A stretch of 64,000 bases of DNA from Pseudomonas pseudonitroreducens (GTDB lineage Bacteria; Pseudomonadota; Gammaproteobacteria; Pseudomonadales; Pseudomonadaceae), in contig NZ_BQHJ01000006.1 of the NCBI RefSeq assembly GCF_021603645.1, forward strand, positions 124,001 through 188,000, in the 5' to 3' direction. Below the pieces are notes generated by a model, which ran no database searches, was not told the origin of the DNA, and saw only the letters and a list, made by a program, of their open reading frames with translations. Positions 19,833-29,243 of this stretch are shown in pieces. Made by a program: the position numbers and the translations under genes. Every line of letters begins with the position of its first letter. The first letter of the stretch is position 1.

Positions 19833-21086
19833 ATGTTCAGCCGTGATTTGACCCTCGCCCGCTACGATGCAGAACTCTTCGCCGCGATGGAGCAGGAAGC
19901 CCAGCGCCAGGAAGAGCACATCGAGCTCATCGCCTCCGAGAACTACACCAGCCCGGCGGTGATGGAAGCCCAGGGTTCGGTGCTGACCAACAAGTACGCC
20001 GAAGGCTACCCGGGCAAGCGCTACTACGGTGGTTGCGAGTACGTCGACGTCGTCGAGCAGTTGGCCATCGACCGTGCCAAGGAGCTGTTCGGTGCCGACT
20101 ACGCCAACGTCCAGCCGCACGCCGGTTCCCAGGCCAACGCCGCTGTCTACCTGGCCCTGCTGTCGGCCGGTGACACCATCCTGGGCATGAGCCTGGCCCA
20201 CGGCGGTCACCTGACCCACGGCGCCAGCGTTTCCTCCTCCGGCAAGCTGTACAACGCCGTGCAGTACGGCATCACCGACGCCGGCCTGATCGACTACGAC
20301 GAAGTCGAGCGCCTGGCCGTCGAGCACAAGCCGAAGATGATCGTCGCCGGCTTCTCCGCCTACTCCCAGGTACTGGACTTCGCCCGCTTCCGCGCCATCG
20401 CCGACAAGGTCGGTGCCTACCTGTTCGTCGACATGGCTCACGTGGCCGGTCTGGTCGCCGCTGGCGTCTACCCGAACCCGGTACCGTTCGCCGACGTGGT
20501 CACCACCACCACCCACAAGACCCTGCGCGGCCCGCGCGGCGGCCTGATCCTCGCTCGCAAGAACGAAGAGATCGAGAAGAAGCTGAACTCCGCCGTCTTC
20601 CCGGGCGCCCAGGGTGGCCCGCTGGAGCACGTGATCGCCGCCAAGGCCGTGTGCTTCAAGGAAGCCCTGCAGCCCGAGTTCAAGGCCTACCAGCAGCAGG
20701 TTCTGAAGAACGCCCAGACCATGGCCAGCGTGTTCATCGAGCGCGGCTTCGACGTGGTTTCCGGCGGCACCCAGAACCACCTGTTCCTGCTGTCCCTGAT
20801 CAAGCAGGACATCACCGGTAAGGACGCCGACGCCGCCCTGGGTCGCGCCTTCATTACCGTGAACAAGAACAGCGTGCCGAACGACCCGCGCTCCCCGTTC
20901 GTTACCTCCGGCCTGCGTATCGGCACCCCGGCCGTCACCACCCGCGGCTTCAAGGAAGCCGAGTGCCGCGAACTGGCCGGCTGGATCTGCGACATCCTCA
21001 CCAACATGGGCGATGAGTCCGTGGTGGACGGCGTGCGCGAGAAGGTCAAGGCCATCTGCGCCAAGTTCCCGGTCTACGGCGCCTAA
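19833..21086 (+). CDS. glyA: Serine hydroxymethyltransferase
   Basis: The protein has 417 residues, the standard length. It interconverts serine and glycine with tetrahydrofolate and supplies one-carbon units. The start [16 protein letters not shown], the [20 protein letters not shown] segment, [15 protein letters not shown] and the PLP lysine in [13 protein letters not shown] are all diagnostic. AGAGGA precedes the ATG at 19833; the frame extends 24 codons upstream without a ribosome site. Codon use is highly biased toward C-ending codons, as for a well-expressed gene. A strong terminator follows. Confidence 0.98.
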   Translation: MFSRDLTLARYDAELFAAMEQEAQRQEEHIELIASENYTSPAVMEAQGSVLTNKYAEGYPGKRYYGGCEYVDVVEQLAIDRAKELFGADYANVQPHAGSQANAAVYLALLSAGDTILGMSLAHGGHLTHGASVSSSGKLYNAVQYGITDAGLIDYDEVERLAVEHKPKMIVAGFSAYSQVLDFARFRAIADKVGAYLFVDMAHVAGLVAAGVYPNPVPFADVVTTTTHKTLRGPRGGLILARKNEEIEKKLNSAVFPGAQGGPLEHVIAAKAVCFKEALQPEFKAYQQQVLKNAQTMASVFIERGFDVVSGGTQNHLFLLSLIKQDITGKDADAALGRAFITVNKNSVPNDPRSPFVTSGLRIGTPAVTTRGFKEAECRELAGWICDILTNMGDESVVDGVREKVKAICAKFPVYGA

Positions 21087-21107
21087 GCCCAAACCGCGAA
21101 CCGCGAT

Positions 21108-21137
21108 AAAAAAAGCCCGGCAGATACCGGGCTTTTT
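21108..21137. terminator. glyA terminator
   Basis: Seven A, GCCCGG, loop CAGATA, CCGGGC and TTTTT form a clear intrinsic terminator 22 bases after the glyA stop. Confidence 0.88.
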
Positions 21138-21171
21138 CATGGCCGCCACACTGAGAAAGTGGCTGAGTCCT

Positions 21172-21248
21172 GTAGGAGCGAGCTTGCTCGCGAACAGGCT
21201 CCGGCCTGGCACCCGTGTTGTGCGGTTCGCGAGCAAGCTCGCTCCTAC
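21172..21248. repeat. Inverted repeat pair, GTAGGAGCGAGCTTGCTCGC family
   Basis: Two facing 24-base arms separated by about 29 bases, the same family as at 11065 and 44266. It sits downstream of glyA. Confidence 0.85.
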
Positions 21249-21287
21249 GGAAAATCCTCTGCGCACCGGTAACAGAAATAAGGATTC

Positions 21288-21353
21288 GTAGGGCGCATGA
21301 CGCGCCAGCGCTATCCGCCGCCGAGCCGCCGGCTCCCAGGTTATTCGCCCTGC
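21288..21353. repeat. GTAGGGCGCATGACGCGCCA family element, copy 1
   Basis: This element begins GTAGGGCGCATGACGCGCCA and ends TTCGCCCTGC. It shares most of its sequence with the element at 61957-62030, including the central TATCCGCCG stem. Both lie between genes and look like a third intergenic repeat family. Confidence 0.65.
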
Positions 21354-21380
21354 ACTGGGATACGCCCCATAAAGGACGGG

Positions 21381-21872
21381 CTATGGCTGCCCGCCTGACT
21401 TCTGCTCCGGCTGCACCGGCACATCGCGCAGTTCATTGAGCCGGCGCACCAGCGTCTCCGCCTCGACCTGGCTGGCAAAGCCCTTGAGCATCACCTGCCC
21501 ATCCGTCACCACACGCGTCACCTTGGGTAGCAGGCGCAGTTGCCCATCGATCACCACCGCCAGGGCCTTGCCTTGCTCTTCCTCGGCCAGCTTCGCCAGG
21601 CGCTGGCTGGCTTCGGGCGTGAAGCGCACTCGCACTGCCGGCTTGCCGTCGGCGACGCTGGCCAGCTCGGCTCGCTGCACGTCGTGCTGGGTCAGCACCG
21701 GGTGGGTTTCCAGTAGCACGGCCTTGCCCTGCGGGTCAGCCAGGGTGCGGGTGCTGGCCGTGGGCTTCTCGGCCACCGCATGGACGTCGAAGGTGTGTTG
21801 CGGGGCCGACGGCGGCGCACCGGCGCAGGCGCCCAACAATGAGGCGAGAAGGATCGGAATAGAGCGTTTCAT
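21381..21872 (-). CDS. Lipoprotein with SecD P1-head-like domain
   Basis: The protein has 163 residues. A lipoprotein signal ends in LLGAC with the cysteine at residue 16. From about residue 50 the sequence LLETHPVLTQHDVQRAEL, VRVRFTPEASQRLAKLAEEEQGKALAVVIDG and the later VMLKGFASQVEAETLVRRLN resembles the P1 head subdomain of the SecDF translocase, a substrate-binding part of that periplasmic motor. Here it stands alone on a lipid anchor. No sec genes are nearby. Its function is unknown; a periplasmic peptide- or chaperone-like role would be a guess. Confidence 0.8.
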   Translation of the reverse strand: MKRSIPILLASLLGACAGAPPSAPQHTFDVHAVAEKPTASTRTLADPQGKAVLLETHPVLTQHDVQRAELASVADGKPAVRVRFTPEASQRLAKLAEEEQGKALAVVIDGQLRLLPKVTRVVTDGQVMLKGFASQVEAETLVRRLNELRDVPVQPEQKSGGQP

Positions 21873-22150
21873 CGAGTACGAATCGGACAGGACGACCCGG
21901 TCGGGCCAGGGTTATGGAGAGTCAGACCACAGCAGTTGCACAAGTTGCACTCCCTTGGTCGGCACCCGCGACTAAGCTTGCAGACGAACGGATGCTGGCG
22001 GTCCGGTCAGAAATTCTCCGGCTCAGGGCAAGCTGGTATCATGCGCGCCTTTTGCCGGTCACAAGAAAAGGCGCACGGCCCACCTGGGCACGCACCTTGC
22101 TTTTCCCGGCCAGAACGATAACGGCGCAAGAGCGTCACGGGGAGCCAAAC

Positions 22151-23446
22151 ATGCTGGAAAAGCTGTTCCAACTCAAGGCGCACAATACCAATGTGCGCAC
22201 CGAGATCCTGGCGGGTATCACTACCTTCCTGACCATGGCCTACATCCTCTTCGTCAACCCGAGCATCCTCGGCGAGACGGGCATGGACAAGGGCGCGATC
22301 TTCGTCGCTACCTGCCTGGCCGCAGCCATCGGTTCGGCCATCATGGGCCTGATCGCCAACTACCCGATCGCCCTGGCTCCCGGCATGGGCCTGAACGCCT
22401 TCTTCACCTACACCGTGGTCCTGCACATGGGCCATACCTGGCAGGTGGCGCTCGGCGCGGTGTTCCTCTCCGCGTGCATGTTCTTCATCATTTCGATCTT
22501 CCGCATCCGCGAGTGGATCATCAACAGCATCCCGCTGGCCCTGCGCTCGGCGATCGCCGCCGGCATCGGCCTGTTCCTCGCGCTGATCGCGCTGAAGGAA
22601 TCGGGCATCGTCGTCGCCAACCAGGCCACCCTGGTGGGCATGGGTGACCTGGCCAAGCCCGCGCCGCTGCTGGCGATCCTCGGCTTCATCCTGATCGTCG
22701 CCCTGGAAGCCCGCCGCGTGACCGGCGCGGTGATGATCGGCATTCTGGTCGTCACCTTCATCTCCATCGCCATCGGCGTCTCCCAGTTCGGCGGCGTGGT
22801 ATCGATGCCGCCGTCGCTGGCGCCGACCTTCCTGCAGCTGGATATCAAGGGCGCGCTGGACATCGGCCTGTTCAGCGTGATCTTCGCCTTTCTCTTCGTC
22901 GACCTGTTCGACAACTCCGGCACCCTGATCGGCGTGGCCAAGCGCGCCGGCCTGATGGGCAAGGACGGGCACATGCCGAAGATGGGCCGCGCGCTGATCG
23001 CCGACAGCTCCGCCGCCATGGTCGGCTCGCTGCTGGGCACCTCTACCACCACCAGCTACATCGAGTCGGCGGCGGGCGTTTCCGCTGGCGGCCGCACCGG
23101 CCTGACCGCCATCGTGGTCGCCCTGCTGTTCCTGCTGGCGCTGTTCTTCGCGCCGCTGGCGGGCAACGTCCCGGCCTTCGCCACCGCGCCGGCCCTGTTC
23201 TTCGTCGCCGTGCTGATGGCCTCGGGCCTGGCCGAGATCGACTGGGACGACCTGACCGTCGCCGCCCCGGTGGTAGTGACCGCCCTGGCCATGCCGCTGA
23301 CCTTCTCCATCGCCAACGGCATCGCCTTCGGCTTCATCACCTGGACTGCCTGCAAGCTGCTGTCCGGCCGCTTCCGCGAGCTGAACCCGGCGCTGGTGAT
23401 CCTGTCGATTCTGTTCGTGATCAAGCTGGGCTGGTTCAACGCCTGA
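22151..23446 (+). CDS. NCS2-family purine permease (AzgA/GhxP type)
   Basis: The protein has 431 residues with about 12-14 membrane segments. The start LKAHNTNVRTEILAGITTFLTMAYILFVNP and the APGMGLNAFFTYTV and GTSTTTSYIESAAGVSAGGRTGLTA motifs define the AzgA/GhxP/AdeP branch of NCS2 transporters for adenine, guanine or hypoxanthine; the substrate cannot be fixed. GGGGAG precedes the ATG at 22151. It precedes trmA as in P. aeruginosa. The 278 bases upstream hold no gene, and I could not support a riboswitch there. Confidence 0.93.
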   Translation: MLEKLFQLKAHNTNVRTEILAGITTFLTMAYILFVNPSILGETGMDKGAIFVATCLAAAIGSAIMGLIANYPIALAPGMGLNAFFTYTVVLHMGHTWQVALGAVFLSACMFFIISIFRIREWIINSIPLALRSAIAAGIGLFLALIALKESGIVVANQATLVGMGDLAKPAPLLAILGFILIVALEARRVTGAVMIGILVVTFISIAIGVSQFGGVVSMPPSLAPTFLQLDIKGALDIGLFSVIFAFLFVDLFDNSGTLIGVAKRAGLMGKDGHMPKMGRALIADSSAAMVGSLLGTSTTTSYIESAAGVSAGGRTGLTAIVVALLFLLALFFAPLAGNVPAFATAPALFFVAVLMASGLAEIDWDDLTVAAPVVVTALAMPLTFSIANGIAFGFITWTACKLLSGRFRELNPALVILSILFVIKLGWFNA

Positions 23447-23460
23447 TTTTACTTTCGCGG

Positions 23461-23535
23461 CATGGGTATCGCTGCGCTCCACCCATCCTACAAATGGGAA
23501 CAACGTAGGATGGCGTGGAGCGCAGCGATACCCAT
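23461..23535. repeat. Inverted repeat pair, GGGTATCGCTGCGCTCCACC family
   Basis: A 31-base arm at 23461-23491 is repeated in reverse complement at 23505-23535, with a 13-base spacer. The same element in the opposite arrangement is at 45382-45462. It lies between the permease gene and trmA and could form a very stable hairpin in RNA. Confidence 0.85.
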
Positions 23536-23568
23536 CAAATGCCGCCGACTACACGAGTTACCCGTCCC

Positions 23569-24654
23569 ATGAGCAGTCCGCGTTTCGATCCCTCCCAATA
23601 CGACAGTCAATTGGCCGACAAGGCCGCGCGCCTGCGCGAGCTGCTGGCGCCTTTCGCCGCGCCGGAACCGGAGGTGTTCGATTCGCCCCGCGAGCATTAC
23701 CGCCTGCGCGCCGAGTTCCGCCTGTGGCGCGAGGGCGAGGCGCGTCACTACGCGATGTTCGAGCAGGGCGACAAGCACACGCCGATCCTGATCGAGGAAT
23801 TCCCCATCGCTAGCCAGCGCATCAACGAGCTGATGCCGCGCCTGAAGGCCGCCTGGGCCGAGCCGACGCTGGGCCACAAGCTGTTCCAGGTGGAATTCCT
23901 TACCACCCTGGCGGGCGATGCGCTGATCACCCTGTGCTACCACCGCCCGGTGGATGCAGCCTGGCAAGTCGCCGCCGAGAAGCTGGCGGCCGAACTGGGT
24001 GTGAGCATCGTTGGCCGCTCCCGTGGCAAGCGCCTGGTGGTGGGCCGTGACTATGTGAGTGAAGAACTGACCGTTGCCGGCCGCACCTTCCGCTACCGCC
24101 AACCGGAGGGCGCCTTCACCCAGCCCAACGGCGAGGTCTGCCAGAAGATGCTCAACTGGGCTTACCAAGCCCTGGGCCAGCGCGATGACGACCTGCTGGA
24201 GCTGTACTGCGGCAATGGCAACTTCACCCTGCCGCTGGCCACCCGCGTGCGCAAGGTGCTGGCCACCGAGATCAGCAAGACCTCGGTGAACGCCGCCCTG
24301 GCCAATCTGGCCGACAACACTGTGGATAACGTGACCCTGGTGCGGCTCTCCGCCGAGGAGCTGACCCAGGCGCTCAACGACGTACGCCCGTTCCGCCGCC
24401 TGGCCGATGTCGATCTGAAGTCCTACGCGTTCGGCAGCGTGTTCGTCGATCCGCCGCGCGCCGGCATGGACCCGGACACCTGCGAGCTGACCCGGCGCTT
24501 CGACAACATCCTCTATATCTCCTGCAACCCGGAGACCCTGGCGCAGAACATCGCCCAGTTGCACGACACCCACCAGGTGAGCCGCTGCGCCCTGTTCGAC
24601 CAGTTCCCCTACACCCACCACATGGAAGCCGGCGTGCTGCTGACCCGCCGCTGA
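23569..24654 (+). CDS. trmA: TrmA, tRNA (uracil-54-C5)-methyltransferase
   Basis: The protein has 361 residues. It methylates U54 in the tRNA T loop using S-adenosylmethionine. The [15 protein letters not shown] and [11 protein letters not shown] segments, [11 protein letters not shown], the SAM motif [24 protein letters not shown], and the catalytic Cys319 in [10 protein letters not shown] are all present. I chose the ATG at 23569 because the sequence from [15 protein letters not shown] matches the family start; the 18-codon extension falls in an intergenic repeat. A strong hairpin follows the stop. Confidence 0.97.
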   Translation: MSSPRFDPSQYDSQLADKAARLRELLAPFAAPEPEVFDSPREHYRLRAEFRLWREGEARHYAMFEQGDKHTPILIEEFPIASQRINELMPRLKAAWAEPTLGHKLFQVEFLTTLAGDALITLCYHRPVDAAWQVAAEKLAAELGVSIVGRSRGKRLVVGRDYVSEELTVAGRTFRYRQPEGAFTQPNGEVCQKMLNWAYQALGQRDDDLLELYCGNGNFTLPLATRVRKVLATEISKTSVNAALANLADNTVDNVTLVRLSAEELTQALNDVRPFRRLADVDLKSYAFGSVFVDPPRAGMDPDTCELTRRFDNILYISCNPETLAQNIAQLHDTHQVSRCALFDQFPYTHHMEAGVLLTRR

Positions 24655-24673
24655 GCACCGACCTCGAGCACGG

Positions 24674-24707
24674 GCCGCCCAACCTAGGGTTGGGCGGCGC
24701 CTCGGTT
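24674..24707 (+). terminator. trmA terminator
   Basis: GCCGCCCAACC (24674-24684) pairs perfectly with GGTTGGGCGGC (24688-24698) around TAG, followed by GCCTCGGTTTT. The stem is strong; the T run is short and offset. Confidence 0.65.
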
Positions 24708-24749
24708 TTCTGCAGCTAGGCTTGCGGAACAACGACAAGAGGCACGCCC

Positions 24750-25241
24750 ATGTCCCGCCTGATCCTTCCCCTGCTGTTCCTGCTGCTGAGTGCCTGCGCC
24801 GGTAGCGACCCTGCCGATATCAGCGTCTCCCCCGCCGCCAATGGCCGGCAAAGCACCTTCTTCATCCAGGCCGTGCGCGCGCAGGGCCACCGCGAAGACC
24901 TCGAAGATCGCTTCGATCTCGCCGTGCGCCGCGCGCTGGAAGCCAAGGGCTACCACTACCAGGAAAACTCGGCAGAGCTGCGGGTGATCTATGCCGTCGG
25001 CCTGGACAGCCAGACCGGCATCGTCCAGCGGCCGGTGGCGACCAGTGCAGGCGTGATGACCCAGACCCAGTTCACCGATCAGGAACAGGCGCGCCTGGCG
25101 CTGAGGATTCTCGACGAGGCTACCGGCCAGGTGCTGTACCAGGCGCAAGTGGCGCGTCAGCTGCACGACCCGAAGATCACCCAGCAGGCCGTGGACGAAG
25201 GCATCGCCCGCCTGCTGAAGGATTTCCCCGCGCACCAATGA
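24750..25241 (+). CDS. DUF4136-like lipoprotein
   Basis: The protein has 163 residues. The lipobox LLSAC puts the modified cysteine at residue 16. The body, with TFFIQAVRAQGHREDLEDRFDLAVRRALEAKGYHY and the late VDEGIARLLKDFP, has the layout of DUF4136 lipoproteins, in which a C-terminal helix carries the conserved 'A..ILK.FP' ending. The function of the family is unknown. AGAGGC precedes the ATG. Confidence 0.8.
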   Translation: MSRLILPLLFLLLSACAGSDPADISVSPAANGRQSTFFIQAVRAQGHREDLEDRFDLAVRRALEAKGYHYQENSAELRVIYAVGLDSQTGIVQRPVATSAGVMTQTQFTDQEQARLALRILDEATGQVLYQAQVARQLHDPKITQQAVDEGIARLLKDFPAHQ

Positions 25242-25261
25242 ATGGGCCGGGGAACTGAGGA

Positions 25262-25564
25262 TCAGCTGAAGTTCGACGGCGACTTGCGCACGAACTTGAT
25301 GCTGTACTTGAAGTCGGCCTTGCGCGTGACACTGATGGCACGGCGGGTGACGGTGTCGATGGTGATGTTCCAGTTGCCGGTAGTGGGCACCTTGATCTTG
25401 GCCGGGAACCGGTCGAACGCGCCGCCGTGGTAGGAGTGACGGCCGCCATTCTTGAAGCTGCGGAAGTTCGCGTCGGTCATCAGGCGGATGTTGCAGGTCA
25501 TGGAGCACTCGATGACGACCAGGTCGCCTTCGTTGAGGTGTTCACGCTGATGGACGAACTTCAT
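25262..25564 (-). CDS. DUF1883 domain protein
   Basis: The protein has 100 residues. The pattern HLNEGDLVVIECSMTCNIRLMTDANFRSFKNGGRHSYHGG with PTTGNWNITIDT matches DUF1883, a small beta-rich domain sometimes fused to TIR domains in bacterial immune proteins. Here it stands alone, with a basic C-terminal strand. GGAG lies ten bases before the ATG at 25564. No TIR or other effector domain is adjacent. Confidence 0.8.
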   Translation of the reverse strand: MKFVHQREHLNEGDLVVIECSMTCNIRLMTDANFRSFKNGGRHSYHGGAFDRFPAKIKVPTTGNWNITIDTVTRRAISVTRKADFKYSIKFVRKSPSNFS

Positions 25565-25663
25565 GCTGACTCCGCTGCTACTACCGCAAAATCAATACGA
25601 TAGCACGGAGCGGGGGCGGCCCGGCAGCGGCGCTGCATCTGGGCGTCGCCACTCATCCGAAGC

Positions 25664-26122
25664 TCAGAGCCCTTCGAAGTCCGCCTTGCGTTCCTCCGGC
25701 TCCTGCTCCTCACGCACCACCACCTGGCGATTGCGCGACTGCCGCTCGAGCCAATAGAGGGCGAATATCGCCAGCGCCGAGATCACCCCGCGGTAGACTA
25801 CGCCGGCCAGTTGCGCGTCCCATTCCATGCCGCCTTCGGTCCAGGCGATGAGCAGGCGCGACAGGGTCAGGGTGAGTTGCACCAGGATCACCAGGATCAG
25901 CGCCGGCCTCACCAGCAGGCGCCGACGCAGGGCGAAGACCAGGAACAGCGCGAGGGCGAACTGGTGGCCGCCGTAGAAGACGCGGGCATCGCTTACCGAG
26001 GACGGCTCCATCAGTAGCATGCCGCTGAGGTTGGCCATTTCGTAGGGGCGAATCCAGTAGAGCAGTCCCAGGCCACCCCAGACCAGAGCCTGGACCAGCA
26101 GGACGAGACGGGCGAAGAGCAT
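25664..26122 (-). CDS. DUF4345-like small membrane protein
   Basis: The protein has 152 residues with four predicted membrane segments (about 3-20, 45-65, 70-90 and 108-128). The YWIRPYEMANLSGMLLMEPSSVSDARVFYGGHQFALALF segment resembles DUF4345 proteins, and the C-terminal tail is acidic and basic. I chose the ATG at 26122 because AAGGAG lies upstream at ideal distance; a longer frame starts at 26149. The function is unknown. Confidence 0.75.
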   Translation of the reverse strand: MLFARLVLLVQALVWGGLGLLYWIRPYEMANLSGMLLMEPSSVSDARVFYGGHQFALALFLVFALRRRLLVRPALILVILVQLTLTLSRLLIAWTEGGMEWDAQLAGVVYRGVISALAIFALYWLERQSRNRQVVVREEQEPEERKADFEGL

Positions 26123-26322
26123 CCGATTTCTCCTTGGCCATGCAGCCATTGCCGAGCGTCCGTACCTGCGACCGGGAGTCGCGGACGCACCACCGATCAG
26201 CTAGAGACCCCGCACGGCACGGCAAGTTCGACGCCCGCGTCATATGGGGAAACAAACCGCGGGTGGGGCCGCGACACCCGCGGGAGTATGCTCGGTCGCG
26301 TTCGAATTTCGAGGTTCCAACC

Positions 26323-26757
26323 ATGCGCACCCTGCTTCTGCTCACTGCCCTTGTTGCCGGCGCCGCCCAGGCCGCCGAGCCGCTGACCATCGACGTGCAC
26401 CGCGATGCCAATTGCAGTTGCTGCAAGGACTGGATCAAGCATCTGGAAAGCAATGGTTTCACCGTCAACGACCATGTCGAGGCGGATATGAGTGCAGTGA
26501 AGACCAAACTCGGCGTGCCTTACAGCATGGGCTCGTGCCACACCGGCGTGATCGACGGCAAATTCGTCGAAGGCCACGTGCCGGCGGCCGACGTCCTCAA
26601 GCTGCGCGAGCGAGCCGACCTGATCGGCGCCGCCGTACCGGGCATGCCGATGGGCTCGCCGGGCATGGAAATGGGCGACCGGCATGACGCCTACCAGGTC
26701 GTGGGCCTGAACAAGGCCGGTCAGCGCGAAGTGATCGCCGACTACCCGGCACACTGA
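26323..26757 (+). CDS. DUF411 / CopG-like periplasmic copper-binding protein
   Basis: The protein has 144 residues. A signal peptide ends at AQAAE. The mature domain has CSCCK (a Cys-x-Cys-Cys cluster), the GSCHTGVIDGKFVEGHVPAADV motif and a Met-rich stretch PGMPMGSPGMEMG. This is the DUF411 family, which includes the periplasmic copper-binding CopG with a thioredoxin-like fold. A role in copper handling is likely, though no copper operon adjoins it; the CueR regulon is 13 kb away. The ATG at 26323 was chosen because the signal peptide begins there. Confidence 0.85.
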   Translation: MRTLLLLTALVAGAAQAAEPLTIDVHRDANCSCCKDWIKHLESNGFTVNDHVEADMSAVKTKLGVPYSMGSCHTGVIDGKFVEGHVPAADVLKLRERADLIGAAVPGMPMGSPGMEMGDRHDAYQVVGLNKAGQREVIADYPAH

Positions 26758-26879
26758 CGCCAGGGCTATCCCTCACCCCTGAGCGCTGGCGGAGGTGGGA
26801 TGGGGCTTCCGGCGCACGGGGCACTCTCCAGGTTCCCGCGCGGCAATGCTCCGCGAGCACGAAGGGGTGAGGGACTCCA

Positions 26880-26914
26880 AATGAAAAGGGCGACCGTCGG
26901 GTCGCCCTTTTCAT
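26880..26914. terminator. Bidirectional terminator between the DUF411 gene and alaC
   Basis: AATGAAAAGGGCGACC and its reverse complement face each other around a short loop, giving A and T runs on both sides of a GC stem. It ends alaC on the minus strand and can end the DUF411 gene on the plus strand. Confidence 0.85.
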
Positions 26915-26925
26915 TCATGCGGCTT

Positions 26926-28143
26926 TCACTCGGCCTTGGCCGGCAACAGGCCGTCGGCGCGGAACATCGCCTTGATCCCACGCACGGCCTGACGCAGGCG
27001 GTCGCGGTTCTCGATCAGGGCAAAGCGCACGTGGTCGTCGCCGTAGTCACCAAAGCCGATGCCGGGCGACACCGAGACCTTGGCATCCTTGAGCAGCTTC
27101 TTGGCGAACTCCAGCGAGCCCAGGTGGGCGTAGGGCTCGGGGATCTTTGCCCAGATATACATCGAGGCCTTGGGGTTCTCCACCATCCAGCCAGCCTCGT
27201 GCAGCCCTTTGACCAGCACATCGCGGCGCTTCTGGTACTGCTCGGCGATGTCGCGCACGCACTGCTGGTCGCCTTCCAGCGCGGCAATGGCAGCTACCTG
27301 CAGCGGGGTGAAGGTGCCGTAGTCGTGGTAGCTCTTGATCCGCGCCAGGGCCGAGACCAGTTCCGGGTTGCCGACCATGAAGCCGATGCGCCAGCCCGCC
27401 ATGTTGTAGCTCTTGGACAGGGTGAAGAACTCCACCGCGATGTCCTTGGCGCCGGGCACCTGCATGATCGACGGGGCTTTCCAGCCGTCGAAGGTGATGT
27501 CCGCGTAGGCCAGGTCGTGCACCACCAGCACGTCGTAGCGCTTGGCGAGATCGACCACGCGCTCGAAGAAGTCCAGCTCCACGCACTGCGCGGTGGGGTT
27601 GGAGGGGAAGCCGAGGATCATCATCTTCGGCTTGGGAATCGACTCGCGGATCGCCCGCTCCAGCTCGTTGAAGAAGTCGATTCCCGGCACCAGCGGCACC
27701 GAGCGCACCTGGGCGCCGGCGATCACCGCGCCGTAGATGTGGATCGGGTAGCTGGGGTTGGGCACAAGAATGGTGTCGCCGTGGTCCAGGGTCGCCAGCA
27801 TCAGGTGCGCCAGGCCCTCCTTGGAGCCAATGGTCACGATGGCTTCGGACTCCGGGTCGATCTCGACCTCGTAGCGGTCGCGGTACCAGTGCGAGATGGC
27901 GCGACGCAGGCGCGGAATGCCACGGGAGGTGGAGTAGCCGTGGGTGTCTTCGCGCTGGGCGACCTGGCAGAGTTTCTCGACGATGTGCGGCGGCGTGGCC
28001 CCGTCCGGGTTGCCCATGGACAGGTCGATGATGTCCTCGCCACGGCGGCGGGCGGCCATCTTCAGCTCGGCGGTGATGTTGAAAACGTAGGGGGGCAGGC
28101 GATCGATGCGCGCAAAGCGACGAGCTGAACGGGGTTCAGTCAT
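26926..28143 (-). CDS. alaC: AlaC-type alanine aminotransferase
   Basis: The protein has 405 residues and is very close to E. coli AlaC over its whole length, for example [53 protein letters not shown] and [12 protein letters not shown]. It is a fold-type I PLP transaminase; the cofactor lysine lies in [15 protein letters not shown]. It makes alanine from pyruvate and glutamate. Start and length agree with the family. Confidence 0.95.
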   Translation of the reverse strand: MTEPRSARRFARIDRLPPYVFNITAELKMAARRRGEDIIDLSMGNPDGATPPHIVEKLCQVAQREDTHGYSTSRGIPRLRRAISHWYRDRYEVEIDPESEAIVTIGSKEGLAHLMLATLDHGDTILVPNPSYPIHIYGAVIAGAQVRSVPLVPGIDFFNELERAIRESIPKPKMMILGFPSNPTAQCVELDFFERVVDLAKRYDVLVVHDLAYADITFDGWKAPSIMQVPGAKDIAVEFFTLSKSYNMAGWRIGFMVGNPELVSALARIKSYHDYGTFTPLQVAAIAALEGDQQCVRDIAEQYQKRRDVLVKGLHEAGWMVENPKASMYIWAKIPEPYAHLGSLEFAKKLLKDAKVSVSPGIGFGDYGDDHVRFALIENRDRLRQAVRGIKAMFRADGLLPAKAE

Positions 28144-28315
28144 GGTGTCCTCTGATTAACGTAGGCGCCCGGAACCGTCCGAGCGACGCCGGCCACTGCG
28201 GTGGCCTGGAAAGCGCGGCGCTGTGACCTGCGCTTTCTTGTCGGCGAACATATAGCTCGCTAGGCTGGCTGTCGAGTTTTTCTTTGCGCCGCTCAAGGGC
28301 GGCATCTGGAGGCCC

Positions 28316-29176
28316 ATGTCCGCGCAACAGTACTGGCAACTCGACGTCTTCGCCGACCAGCCGCTCACCGGCAATGGCCTGGCGGTGTTCCCCGACGCCC
28401 GCGGCATCCCCGCCCAGACCCTGCTGGCGCTGACCCAGGAGCTGCGCCAGTTCGAGTCGATCTTCCTGTTCCCCTCGGCCACGCTGGACACCTATTCGGC
28501 GCGCATCTTCACCGTCGACGAGGAACTGCCCTTCGCCGGCCATCCGGTACTGGGCGCCGCGGCGCTGCTGCACCACCTGCACCAGCGCGGCGAAGAGGAA
28601 CACTGGACACTGGAGCTGCCGGCAAAGGCGGTGAAGGTGGTCACGCGCCGCCGCGGAACGGGCTTCCACGCCGAGATGAATCAGGGCCCTGCCGACTTCG
28701 GCACTGTGCTGGACGATGACGCGCGCCGCTGGTTCGCCGAGGCCTTCTCGCTGTCTGCCGCCGACCTAGCCGACTACCCCGCCGCGGTGGTCAGTACCGG
28801 CCTGCCCTATCTGCTGCTGCCGGTCCGCGCGGAAGCCCTGGGACGCGTGCGCCAGTGCACAGATCTGACGGCCGAACTGGCCAGGCTCAATGCCGCCTTC
28901 GTTTTCGTCCTGGATGTGGATAATCGCGAAGGCCGTACCTGGGACGGCGCCGGGATCATCGAGGACATCGCCACCGGCAGTGCCGCCGGCCCCGTCGCCG
29001 CCTACCTGGTGGAGCTGGGCAAGGCACGCCGCGGCGAGCTGTTCCACCTCACCCAGGGGCGCTTTGTCGGCCGCCCGAGCCGACTCGACGTACAGGTCGG
29101 CCAGGACGATGACGTCCGCGTCGGCGGCGACGTCCAGCTACTGGCCCGCGCAGAGCTGCTGCACCGTTTCGCCTGA
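28316..29176 (+). CDS. PhzF-family isomerase-like protein
   Basis: The protein has 286 residues. The start YWQLDVFADQPLTGNGLAVF, the ELRQFESIFLFPS segment carrying the catalytic-type Glu, ELPFAGHPVLGAA and EDIATGSAAGPVAAYL are all PhzF-superfamily signatures. The fold is that of diaminopimelate epimerase. No phenazine biosynthesis genes lie near, so this is a stand-alone paralogue of unknown substrate. GGAGG precedes the ATG. Confidence 0.9.
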   Translation: MSAQQYWQLDVFADQPLTGNGLAVFPDARGIPAQTLLALTQELRQFESIFLFPSATLDTYSARIFTVDEELPFAGHPVLGAAALLHHLHQRGEEEHWTLELPAKAVKVVTRRRGTGFHAEMNQGPADFGTVLDDDARRWFAEAFSLSAADLADYPAAVVSTGLPYLLLPVRAEALGRVRQCTDLTAELARLNAAFVFVLDVDNREGRTWDGAGIIEDIATGSAAGPVAAYLVELGKARRGELFHLTQGRFVGRPSRLDVQVGQDDDVRVGGDVQLLARAELLHRFA

Positions 29177-29243
29177 CGACCGGGCTGGCGGCCTGCCCCA
29201 CCCGAGACAACACTGAACCCACCTGTTCGATGGAGATGCCGCC

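Noticed and set aside
21873-22150. Purine riboswitch upstream of the NCS2 permease
   Set aside because: I looked for a three-way junction with the conserved purine-box loops and could not find one. The region is GC-rich and not clearly structured.
28316-29176. Phenazine biosynthesis cluster
   Set aside because: Only a PhzF-superfamily protein is present. No phzA-E or phzG genes adjoin it, and such lone paralogues are common.
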